Assembly: GCA_007121485.1 (NCBI GenBank)
Contig: SKKM01000259.1
Span: 1-5,859, forward strand
DNA: 5,859 bases
Direction: 5' to 3'
Source: Wenzhouxiangella sp.
Lineage (GTDB): Bacteria > Pseudomonadota > Gammaproteobacteria > Xanthomonadales > Wenzhouxiangellaceae
The notes beneath the pieces were generated by a model. The model was not told where the DNA came from. It saw nothing but the letters and a program-made list of their open reading frames with translations, and made no database searches. The translations under genes and the position numbers were made by a program. Below are positions 1 through 5,398 of the stretch, piece by piece (the stretch's first letter is position 1; the number at the start of each line of letters is the position of its first letter).

Positions 1-2
1 TC

Positions 3-248
3 GGCGACGAGCTGCGCTTCTTTTTCATCTCCTCCGACGTCCACCTGGGCCGTGCCGAAGGCGAGGTCAGCGAGGCGTCCATTGAAGGTGAGCGGCTGCG
101 CTTCTCGGTCCGCGCGACCGGACACGCCAAGTGCGTGCGCTGCTGGCACCACCGCGACTCGGTCGGCGCCGATGACGCGCATCCTGAACTATGCGGCCGT
201 TGCGTGACCAACGTGAGCGGCGTCGGCGAAATCCGAAGCTGGGCCTGA
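3..248 (+). CDS. ileS: Isoleucyl-tRNA synthetase, C-terminal fragment (3' end of gene)
   Basis: This is the last 81 codons of an open frame entering from the left edge and ending at TGA 246-248. IleS charges tRNA-Ile with isoleucine in the cytoplasm and edits mischarged valine. The visible part is the C-terminal zinc-binding region. It has two CxxC pairs (fragment residues 44/47 and 64/67) in the family pattern KCxRCWHH, then HPELCxRC, then a short NVxGxGE stretch just before the end. This is the bacterial type of IleS with the C-terminal zinc finger. The upstream catalytic core (HIGH and KMSKS motifs) lies outside the window. The stop is 4 bp before lspA, which matches the common ileS-lspA pairing and implies co-transcription. 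The frame is intact to its stop with no sign of decay. Confidence 0.95.
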   Translation, partial: GDELRFFFISSDVHLGRAEGEVSEASIEGERLRFSVRATGHAKCVRCWHHRDSVGADDAHPELCGRCVTNVSGVGEIRSWA

Positions 249-252
249 GCGC

Positions 253-759
253 ATGACTCAGACCATGCGACCAGGTCGTTACCTGCTGTGGCTGGCGCTG
301 GCCGGCGTGTTGCTGGTGCTGGATCTGTGGACCAAGCACCTGGCCAGCCAGAACCTGGAACTGTTCCGACCGGTGCCGGTGACCGCCTGGCTCAACCTGA
401 CCCTGGCCCATAACGAGGGTGCGGCGTTCAGCCTGCTGGCCGATGCCGGCGGCTGGCAGCGCTGGTTCTTCACCGCGGTGGCGCTGATCGTCAGCGGCGT
501 GCTGCTGGTCTGGCTCAAGCGCCTGCCGAATTCCGCACGCCTGCTGCCGGTGGCCATCGTCATGGTGCTGGCCGGCGCCCTGGGCAATATGATCGACCGC
601 ATTCGCCATGGCTACGTGGTCGATTTCATCGATGTGCACTACCAGGGCTGGCACTGGCCGGCGTTCAATATCGCCGACATGGTGATCGTCACCGGCGTGA
701 TCCTGCTGCTGCTGGAGGGATTCATTCCGCGACGGGTGACGCCGGCCGGGCCGGGGTGA
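253..759 (+). CDS. lspA: Lipoprotein signal peptidase (signal peptidase II)
   Basis: This 168-residue inner-membrane aspartyl protease cleaves the signal peptide of diacylglyceryl-prolipoproteins just before the lipidated cysteine. It acts after Lgt and before Lnt. Four hydrophobic segments are visible at about 10-25, 70-88, 96-113 and 139-157. Family motifs are present in order: NLTLAHNEGAAFS at 48-60, GNMIDR at 111-116, VVDF around Asp124, and FNIAD ending at Asp142. Asp124 and Asp142 fit the catalytic dyad (Asp124/Asp143 in the Pseudomonas enzyme). Length is normal. The start at 253 lies 4 bp after the ileS stop. A second ATG at 265 (residue 5) is possible, and neither has a strong Shine-Dalgarno, so translation is probably coupled to ileS. 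The stop overlaps the GTG start of the next gene. Confidence 0.96.
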   Translation: MTQTMRPGRYLLWLALAGVLLVLDLWTKHLASQNLELFRPVPVTAWLNLTLAHNEGAAFSLLADAGGWQRWFFTAVALIVSGVLLVWLKRLPNSARLLPVAIVMVLAGALGNMIDRIRHGYVVDFIDVHYQGWHWPAFNIADMVIVTGVILLLLEGFIPRRVTPAGPG

Positions 760-1838
760 TCCGGGCAAACCCGATCGTGGTCGGGGCCGGGGTGATCGGC
801 CTGACCACGGCCTGGTTGCTGCGGCGGGCCGGTTACCGGCCGCTGGTGCTCGATGCCGGCGAACCGGCCCGGGAATCCAGTTGGGCCGGCGGCGGCATCG
901 TCTGCCCGGTGCCGCCGTGGCGCTATCCGCAACCGGTCAATGCGCTGGTCGAGCGCTCGCGCAGCCTGTATCCGGATCTGGTCGGGGAGCTGCAGCAGGC
1001 CAGCCGGGTGGACTGCGAGTACTGGCGGTCGGGCCTGCTGCTGGTCGGAGAGATGCTGGAACAGGGGCACGCGTGGTTGAGCGCCCGACAACCGCGCGCC
1101 GAGTTCGGCCAGGTCGCCGATTTCGAACCCGAGTTCGAGCCCCGGACGGCCCCCGCCGCCCTGTTGGCGGACATTCCGCAGTTGCGCAATCCGCGCCTGG
1201 CCCAGGCCCTGCTCGGCGCGCTGCGCCGCCACGACGTGGTGGTGCGGGGCCATGCGCCGGTTGAGCGCATCGAGTTCGCGAACGGTCGAGTGGCTGCGGT
1301 CATGCTGGCCAACGGTGATCGCGTGGCGGCGGCCGACGTGATCGTGGCGGCGGGCGCCTGGACTGACCGCCTGCTCGAGGCCTCGGGGCTGGCCGGGCTG
1401 GGCATCGAGCCGGTGCGCGGCCAGATGCTGCTGTTCAATCCGGGGCGCCGGCTGCTGCGGCACATGGTCAACCATGGCCGCGGCTACCTGATTCCGCGCC
1501 GCGACGGACGGATTCTGGCCGGGTCCAGCGCGGAGCGGGTGGGCTTCGACCGTCGCCCGCAGCAGGCCTTTTATCGCGACGCCCTCGGCATGGCGCGCGC
1601 CTGCCTGCCGGCGCTGCGCGAGTCGCAGATCGAGTGTCACTGGCTGGGTTTCCGGCCGGGAATCCGTGCCGACTTGCCGGCCATCGGGGCCTATCCCGGT
1701 GTTGCGGGACTGTGGCTGAATGCCGGGCATTTTCGCAACGGCCTGGGCATGGCGCCGGCGGCCGCCGAGCTGCTGATCCAGCGCATGCGCTCCGGCGTGC
1801 CCGGCCTGGCGTTCGGAGTCGCGCCGATGCAGGGCTGA
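756..1838 (+). CDS. thiO: FAD-dependent glycine/D-amino-acid oxidase, ThiO-like
   Basis: The product is a 360-residue flavoprotein of the DAO/ThiO family, close to the usual glycine oxidase length of about 370. ThiO oxidatively deaminates glycine to the imine used to build the thiazole of thiamine. The N-terminus shows the FAD-binding Rossmann motif IVVGAGVIG (7-15), and an acidic residue (Asp33) ends strand 2. SSWAGGGIV (41-49) followed by PWRYP (54-58) is typical of ThiO-like enzymes. The C-terminal GFRPG places Arg300 where Bacillus glycine oxidase has its substrate-carboxylate Arg302, and AGHFRNG (323-329) is the conserved second FAD motif. The GTG start at 756 gives a complete Rossmann strand and overlaps the lspA stop by 4 bp (GTGA), which implies translational coupling. 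No thiamine genes are visible nearby, so glycine versus another amine substrate stays open. A terminator follows at 1848. Confidence 0.82.
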   Translation: MIRANPIVVGAGVIGLTTAWLLRRAGYRPLVLDAGEPARESSWAGGGIVCPVPPWRYPQPVNALVERSRSLYPDLVGELQQASRVDCEYWRSGLLLVGEMLEQGHAWLSARQPRAEFGQVADFEPEFEPRTAPAALLADIPQLRNPRLAQALLGALRRHDVVVRGHAPVERIEFANGRVAAVMLANGDRVAAADVIVAAGAWTDRLLEASGLAGLGIEPVRGQMLLFNPGRRLLRHMVNHGRGYLIPRRDGRILAGSSAERVGFDRRPQQAFYRDALGMARACLPALRESQIECHWLGFRPGIRADLPAIGAYPGVAGLWLNAGHFRNGLGMAPAAAELLIQRMRSGVPGLAFGVAPMQG

Positions 1839-1847
1839 ATGAACGAA

Positions 1848-1872
1848 AAACCCCGGCGCCGGGCCGGGGTTT
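1848..1872. terminator. Shared bidirectional hairpin terminator between thiO and yccA
   Basis: A perfect 10-bp inverted repeat (AAACCCCGGC 1848-1857 against GCCGGGGTTT 1863-1872) surrounds a 5-nt loop. It begins 9 bp after the thiO stop and lies 31 bp beyond the yccA stop on the other strand. Read on the minus strand the stem is followed by five Ts (complement of 1846-1850), a good U-tract for yccA. On the plus strand only three Ts follow before a G, so the thiO side is the weaker one. Function is inferred from structure and its position between convergent genes. Confidence 0.85.
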
Positions 1873-1903
1873 GTCGAAGCTGCGTCGTGAGCGGGCTTTC
1901 CTG

Positions 1904-2587
1904 TCAGTCTTCGCCCATCAGGAAGCCGAACAGGTGCAGCAGGCTGGAGAACAGGTTGTAGATGGACACGAACAGGGTGACCGTGGCCATGATGTAGTTG
2001 CGCTCGCCGCCGCGCACGATCTGCTGGGTCTGGTACAGGATCAGGCCGCACATCAGGACCGCGAACATGACCGAGACCGCCAGGCCCAGCGCCGTCATCT
2101 CGAAGAAGATGGCGCCCAGTCCGGCCAGGAACGCGACCAGGATGCCGACGAACAAGAACGGACCCAGAAAGCTGAAGTCTCGGCGCGTGGTCATGGCGAA
2201 GGCCGACAATCCGACGAAGGACACGGCGGTGGCGCCGAAGGCGGCGATCACCAGTTCATGGCCGTTGCTGAATACCGTGAGATAGCTGTTTACGATCGGT
2301 CCGAAAGTCGCGCCCATGAAGCCGGTCAGGGCGAAAACGCTGAGCAGGCCCCAGGCCGAGTTGCGCAGCGCCACGGTCAGGAACAGCAGGCCGAAGTAGC
2401 CGGCCAGGGTCAGCAGGACCCCGGGATAGGGCCAGCCGTTGGTCATGGCGATGTAGCCCATGGTGGCGCTGAACAACAGCGTCATGGCCAGCAGGTTCCA
2501 GGTGTTGCGCAGGACCTTGCGCGCGCTCTCGTCGATCTCCGCGCCGGCGCTGCGGGGCAGGGAAGCTGTACGGATTCGTTCGGTCAT
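1904..2587 (-). CDS. yccA: Bax inhibitor-1 / YccA family inner-membrane protein
   Basis: This 227-residue polytopic protein resembles E. coli YccA (about 219 residues), a modulator and substrate of the membrane protease FtsH in the BI-1 (TMBIM) superfamily. The N-terminus is cytosol-like and ends in KVLRNTWNLLAMTLLFS (24-40). About seven hydrophobic segments follow, including stretches near 31-49, 54-74, 110-132, 138-160, 165-185 and 200-222. Family-typical pieces are FALTGFMG (85-92), TTRRDFSFLG (133-142), GGERNYIMATV (193-203) and SIYNLF (208-213). The di-aspartyl pH-sensor positions known from Bacillus YetJ are Gln186 and Ser208 here. The ATG at 2587 is chosen over an in-frame TTG at 2596, because GGAG lies just before the ATG and no ribosome site precedes the TTG. 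The gene stands alone, convergent with thiO and divergent from rplY. Confidence 0.85.
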   Translation of the reverse strand: MTERIRTASLPRSAGAEIDESARKVLRNTWNLLAMTLLFSATMGYIAMTNGWPYPGVLLTLAGYFGLLFLTVALRNSAWGLLSVFALTGFMGATFGPIVNSYLTVFSNGHELVIAAFGATAVSFVGLSAFAMTTRRDFSFLGPFLFVGILVAFLAGLGAIFFEMTALGLAVSVMFAVLMCGLILYQTQQIVRGGERNYIMATVTLFVSIYNLFSSLLHLFGFLMGED

Positions 2588-2614
2588 GGTCTCCAACTCT
2601 TGTGGTTCAGGGGG

Positions 2615-2620
2615 ATTTTA
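2615..2620 (-). promoter_or_regulatory. Possible -10 box for yccA
   Basis: Read on the minus strand, TAAAAT lies about 28 nt upstream of the yccA ATG and differs from TATAAT at one position. It would give a short leader of about 20 nt that contains the GGAG ribosome site. No TTGACA-like hexamer sits at the right distance. The -35 region is instead occupied by a palindrome (2635-2649), so an activator or repressor may be involved. This is a weak assignment from sequence alone. Confidence 0.35.
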
Positions 2621-2634
2621 TGCCGCGGCAGCGC

Positions 2635-2649
2635 TGTCTGCCGCAGACA
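2635..2649. repeat. 15-bp near-perfect palindrome, candidate operator
   Basis: TGTCTGC-C-GCAGACA is a perfect 7-bp inverted repeat around one central base. It covers the -35 region expected from the putative yccA -10 box and lies about 70 bp upstream of the rplY -10 box. A second palindrome, TGCCGCGGCA, sits at 2621-2630, between this one and the -10 box. GCTGTC (2633-2638) also recurs inverted as GACAGC (2652-2657). It does not match the CTGT-N8-ACAG LexA box. The regulator is unknown and the role is inferred from symmetry and position. Confidence 0.4.
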
Positions 2650-2694
2650 TGGACAGCAATCTTAGCAGGAAGGTTTCGATGGGCCGAGGTGGAC

Positions 2695-2724
2695 TTTATT
2701 CCAGAGCGCCATTGGCGATATAAT
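2695..2724 (+). promoter_or_regulatory. Promoter of the rplY-pth-ychF operon
   Basis: A perfect -10 hexamer, TATAAT, is present at 2719-2724. The best -35 candidate is TTTATT at 2695-2700 with 18-bp spacing and matches TTGACA at only three positions, so the strength would come from the -10 element. The predicted start is near 2730, giving a leader of about 65 nt before the rplY ATG. Upstream lie yccA and the divergent intergenic region. No prs or ispE gene, the common upstream neighbours of rplY, is present, which supports an independent promoter here. Confidence 0.7.
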
Positions 2725-2734
2725 GGTGGGCTGC

Positions 2735-2762
2735 CCGGAAATCCTGGTCGCGGGATGTCCGG
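2735..2762 (+). promoter_or_regulatory. Leader hairpin in the rplY 5' untranslated region
   Basis: The leader can fold into one stem. CCGGA (2735-2739) pairs with TCCGG (2758-2762). An A2740-G2757 mismatch follows. Then ATCCTG (2741-2746) pairs with CGGGAT (2751-2756), including one G-T, closing a GTCG tetraloop. It begins about 5 nt after the predicted transcription start and ends 18 nt before the GGAG at 2781-2784. No U-tract follows, so it is not a terminator. Autogenous control of rplY translation by L25 is reported in E. coli and relatives. A regulatory role here is inference. Confidence 0.5.
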
Positions 2763-2795
2763 ATTCTCAAAAAACCCTTTGGAGACGATACGTCC

Positions 2796-3533
2796 ATGAG
2801 CAAGAAATTCGAAGTATCGGCCGAACTGCGCGCTGATGTGGGGAAAGGTGCGAGCCGCCGCCTGCGTCGCGCGGGACGCGTTCCGGCCATTGTTTACGGT
2901 GCTGACCAGGATCCCGTCAGCCTGACCGTCGATCACAACTACATGATCCACGCCGTCGAAGACGAAGCTTTCCGCTCGTCGGTGCTGGATCTGGCCGTGA
3001 CCGGCGGCGAGCGCCAGCAGGTGGTCCTGCGTGACCTGCAGCGCCACCCCTTCAAGCCGCTGATCACGCACGTGGATTTCCTGCGCGTATCGGCCGGCCA
3101 GGTCCTGCGCATCGAGGTGCCGCTGCACTTCGTCAACGAAGAGCAGTCCCCGGCCGGGCGCAAGGCCGGCGTGGTGATCTCGCACCAGATCACCGAGGTC
3201 GAAATCGCCGCCACCCCGGAGAACCTGCCCGAATACATCGAGATCGACCTGGCCACGCTGGAGCCGGGCGACAGCGTCATGCTCAGCGAGATCGTGCTGC
3301 CGGAAGGCGTCACCATCCCGGCCCTCGAAGTGTCCGACGACAACGACGCCCCGGTCGTGGCCGCGATCTTCATCCGCGAGTCGCAGGGTACCGGTGAGCT
3401 GGCCGCCGAGGCCGATGCCGCCGCCGACGTGGCGCCCGAGGTTGAAACCGTGGCCGAGTCCGAAGAGGCTGACGAGGACGCGGATGAGGCAGCGGATGAG
3501 TCCGGCGACGAAGAGAGCCGCAAGGACGACTGA
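2796..3533 (+). CDS. rplY: 50S ribosomal protein L25, long CTC/TL5 form
   Basis: This 245-residue protein binds 5S rRNA in the central protuberance of the large ribosomal subunit. Residues 1 to about 95 form the L25 5S-binding domain: an N-terminal segment with GKGASRRLRRAGRVPAIVYG (16-35), then VLRDLQRHPFKPLITHVDFLRV (77-98). Residues from about 100 to 193 match the CTC/TL5 beta domain (IEVPLHFVNEEQSP, 106-119) that the short 94-residue E. coli L25 lacks. The tail from 201 to 245 is disordered-looking and acidic, with 21 Asp/Glu in 45 residues, the rest mainly Ala and Ser. The ATG at 2796 is preceded by GGAG at 2781-2784, 11 nt away, slightly long. Pth follows after 42 bp with no terminator, so the two are co-transcribed. 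The leader carries a hairpin that may mediate autoregulation. Confidence 0.96.
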   Translation: MSKKFEVSAELRADVGKGASRRLRRAGRVPAIVYGADQDPVSLTVDHNYMIHAVEDEAFRSSVLDLAVTGGERQQVVLRDLQRHPFKPLITHVDFLRVSAGQVLRIEVPLHFVNEEQSPAGRKAGVVISHQITEVEIAATPENLPEYIEIDLATLEPGDSVMLSEIVLPEGVTIPALEVSDDNDAPVVAAIFIRESQGTGELAAEADAAADVAPEVETVAESEEADEDADEAADESGDEESRKDD

Positions 3534-3575
3534 TCGGCAGCTTCGCCTATTGTCGAGGCTGGGCCAGGCAGCGCA

Positions 3576-4178
3576 ATGAGTGAGCGTTGGCTGGTCGTCG
3601 GCCTTGGCAATCCCGGAAGCCAGTACGAAAGAACCCGGCACAATGCCGGGTTCTGGTTCATTGACGCCCTGGACCGCCTTCACGTCAGCGGCCTGAAGAA
3701 GGACAGGAAGTTTCACGGCCTGAGCGGCCGCGCGCGTCCCGGCGGGACCGAGGCGGTCTTGCTCAAGCCCGAGACCTTCATGAATGATTCGGGGCGTTCG
3801 GTCCGGGCCGTCACGGATTACTTCCAGATTCCGCTCGAGCGCGTGCTGGTCGCCTACGACGACCTGGATTTGCCGCCGGGTACGGTGCGTCTCAAGCTGG
3901 GCGGCGGTCACGGCGGGCATAACGGCTTGCGCAGCCTGTTTTCCCACCTCGATGGCCCCGGGTTCTGGCGGCTGCGCATCGGCATCGGGCATCCCGGAAT
4001 CCGCGAGGCGGTGACGCCATGGGTTCTGAGTCGCGCCGGGGCAGCGGACGAGACGGCCATCATGGCCGCGATCGACAAGGCCGCAGAGGTCGTGCCGGAG
4101 TTGCTAAAGGGGCGGCCCGAGCGCGCCATGCAGACCTTGCACACGGTCGCGTCCAGCGACCCAGCTCAAGGAGATTGA
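3576..4178 (+). CDS. pth: Peptidyl-tRNA hydrolase
   Basis: This 200-residue enzyme hydrolyses the ester bond of peptidyl-tRNAs that drop off ribosomes, recycling the tRNA; length is normal for bacterial Pth. The catalytic and binding residues of the E. coli enzyme are all recognisable: Asn12 in GLGNPG (9-14), His22 in TRHNAGF (20-26, the catalytic base), Asn70 in PETFMN (65-70), Asp95 in AYDDLDL (93-99, positions the His), and Asn116 in GGGHGGHNGL (109-118). The ATG at 3576 gives the standard N-terminus, MSERWLVVGLGNPG. Its Shine-Dalgarno is poor, so it may depend on rplY translation upstream. YchF starts 6 bp after the stop, and the AGGAG for ychF (4169-4173) lies inside the pth coding end. 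A perfect 10-bp inverted repeat sits over the His22 codon. Confidence 0.97.
   Translation: MSERWLVVGLGNPGSQYERTRHNAGFWFIDALDRLHVSGLKKDRKFHGLSGRARPGGTEAVLLKPETFMNDSGRSVRAVTDYFQIPLERVLVAYDDLDLPPGTVRLKLGGGHGGHNGLRSLFSHLDGPGFWRLRIGIGHPGIREAVTPWVLSRAGAADETAIMAAIDKAAEVVPELLKGRPERAMQTLHTVASSDPAQGD
3630..3654 (+). repeat. Perfect 10-bp hairpin inside pth, over the catalytic-His codon
   Basis: AGAACCCGGC (3630-3639) is perfectly complementary to GCCGGGTTCT (3645-3654), with a 5-nt loop ACAAT (3640-3644). The loop holds most of the codons for His22 and Asn23, and the arms encode Arg19-Arg21 and Ala24-Phe26. The stem is as long as that of the terminator at 1848-1872, but no T-run follows it on the plus strand. 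It may be a chance result of GC-rich codons under protein constraint, or an mRNA structure. Confidence 0.6.
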
Positions 4179-4184
4179 AAGCCA

Positions 4185-5276
4185 GTGGGATTCAAATGCG
4201 GCATCGTGGGCCTGCCCAACGTGGGCAAGTCGACCCTGTTCAACTGCCTGACCAAGGCCGAGATCGCGGCCGAGAATTACCCGTTCTGCACCATCGAGCC
4301 CAACGTGGGCATGGTGGCGGTGCCGGATCCGCGCCTGCAGGCGCTGGCCGATATCGTGCGGCCGGAAAAGATCGTCCCGACCATGATGCAGTTCGTCGAC
4401 ATCGCCGGACTGGTGGCCGGCGCCTCGCGCGGGGAGGGCCTGGGCAACAAGTTCCTGGCCCACATCCGCGAAACCGACGCCATCGCCCACATCGTGCGCT
4501 GTTTCGTCGACGATGACGTCACCCACGTGGCCGGCCGCATCGATCCGCTGTCGGATATCGAGACCATCGACACCGAACTGGTCCTGGCCGATCTGGAGAC
4601 GGCCGAAAGGGCGCTCGACCGCACGGCGCGCCAGAGCAAGTCCGGCGACAAGGAAGCCAGGCGCCTGACCGAGTTGCTGACGCGGGTGGTCGAGCACCTG
4701 GGCAGCGGTGCCGCGCTGAGAACCCTGGAATTGGCCGACGAGGAGCGCACGACCCTCAAGACCTGGCAGTTCATCACCGCCAAGCCGGTGCTGTTCGTGG
4801 CCAACGTCGATGATTCCGCCGCAGCCGACAACGCCCTGGTGGAACGGGTGCGGGCGCACGCCGAAGGTCAGGGTGCCGAGGTGGTCGTGCTGTGCGCGGC
4901 GCTTGAGGCCGAACTGGCCGAGTTGAGCGCCGAGGAGCAGGCCGAGTTTCTGGCCGATCTGGGCCAGAGCGAGCCTGGCCTGAACCGCTTGATCCGGGCC
5001 GGCTACGCGCTGCTTGACCTGCTGACCTTTTTCACCGCCGGACCGAAAGAGGTGAGGGCCTGGACGGTGCGCCGCGGAGCGACCGCGCCGCAGGCGGCGG
5101 GCCGCATCCACACCGACTTCGAGAAGGGCTTCATTCGCGCCGAAGTGACCGCGTTCCACGATTTCATCGCCTGCGGCGGGGAGGCGGGCGCGAAGGCGGC
5201 CGGCAGGCTCCGGCTCGAGGGCAAGGACTACATCGTCGCCGAGGGCGACGTGATGCATTTCCGCTTCAATGTCTGA
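4185..5276 (+). CDS. ychF: Ribosome-associated OBG-family NTPase YchF
   Basis: This 363-residue protein has the same length as E. coli YchF, an unusual P-loop protein that prefers ATP, binds ribosomes and dampens oxidative-stress responses. The G1 motif GLPNVGKST lies at 9-17, the G3 DIAGLV at 72-77, followed by GASRGEGLGN (79-88). A helical insertion follows at about 130-200. The G4-equivalent is NVDD (207-210) instead of the family's NxxE. The C-terminal TGS domain spans about 278-361 and includes GATAPQAAG and HTDFEKGFIRAE (309-320). The GTG start at 4185 gives the family N-terminus MGFKCGIVGLPNVGKS. Its ribosome site AGGAG (4169-4173) lies inside pth, and the 6-bp gap implies coupled expression. 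No clear rho-independent terminator follows before the tRNA promoter at 5335, so some read-through into the tRNAs is possible. Confidence 0.97.
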   Translation: MGFKCGIVGLPNVGKSTLFNCLTKAEIAAENYPFCTIEPNVGMVAVPDPRLQALADIVRPEKIVPTMMQFVDIAGLVAGASRGEGLGNKFLAHIRETDAIAHIVRCFVDDDVTHVAGRIDPLSDIETIDTELVLADLETAERALDRTARQSKSGDKEARRLTELLTRVVEHLGSGAALRTLELADEERTTLKTWQFITAKPVLFVANVDDSAAADNALVERVRAHAEGQGAEVVVLCAALEAELAELSAEEQAEFLADLGQSEPGLNRLIRAGYALLDLLTFFTAGPKEVRAWTVRRGATAPQAAGRIHTDFEKGFIRAEVTAFHDFIACGGEAGAKAAGRLRLEGKDYIVAEGDVMHFRFNV

Positions 5277-5334
5277 ACTTCCCTGCGGCGGAGTTCCGGG
5301 GCGCCGGGCGCGGCGCAAATTGTGCATCGGTCAG

Positions 5335-5370
5335 TTGACTCCGGCCGACGCTTGGGCGACAATAGCGGGC
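5335..5370 (+). promoter_or_regulatory. Promoter of the tRNA-Tyr/Gly/Thr-tuf operon with GC-rich discriminator
   Basis: TTGACT (5335-5340) and GACAAT (5358-5363) are separated by exactly 17 bp, and the expected start is near 5370. The bases just after the -10 box, AGCGGGC (5364-5370), are GC-rich. This is the discriminator typical of stable-RNA promoters under stringent (ppGpp) control. It lies about 48 bp ahead of mature tRNA-Tyr. Assignment is from sequence and position; stringent control is inferred. Confidence 0.8.
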
Positions 5371-5398
5371 TTCGTCTGGATTTGACGATCAGGAGTTT

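Noticed and set aside
639..2051. Long minus-strand open frame (470 codons) opposite lspA and thiO
   Set aside because: It overlaps two clear gene families on the plus strand and has the Arg/His/Gln/Pro-rich composition of a shadow frame in GC-rich DNA. It also crosses the terminator at 1848-1872.
2588..2596. TTG at 2596 as the yccA start
   Set aside because: No ribosome site lies at usable distance from TTG. GGAG precedes the ATG at 2587, and the extra residues are not family-like.
2634..2656. LexA (SOS) box in the CTGT/ACAG-containing palindrome
   Set aside because: The spacing between CTGT and ACAG is 15 bp rather than the 8 bp of the CTGT-N8-ACAG box.
1634..2665. Plus-strand open frame (343 codons) rich in Gln, Glu and His
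   Set aside because: It runs through the end of thiO, the terminator and all of yccA in antisense. The residue bias comes from reading membrane-protein codons backwards.
2607..3992. Long minus-strand open frame (461 codons) opposite rplY and pth
   Set aside because: It is antisense to two well-supported genes, crosses the rplY promoter, and shows no recognisable motif.
5300..5319. GC-rich hairpin after ychF as a terminator
   Set aside because: The short GCGCC/GGCGC stem is followed by AAATTG and not by a T-run, so it does not qualify as a rho-independent terminator.
4104..5327. Long minus-strand open frame (407 codons) opposite ychF
   Set aside because: It lies fully over the strongly conserved ychF frame, and its composition is that of a shadow frame.
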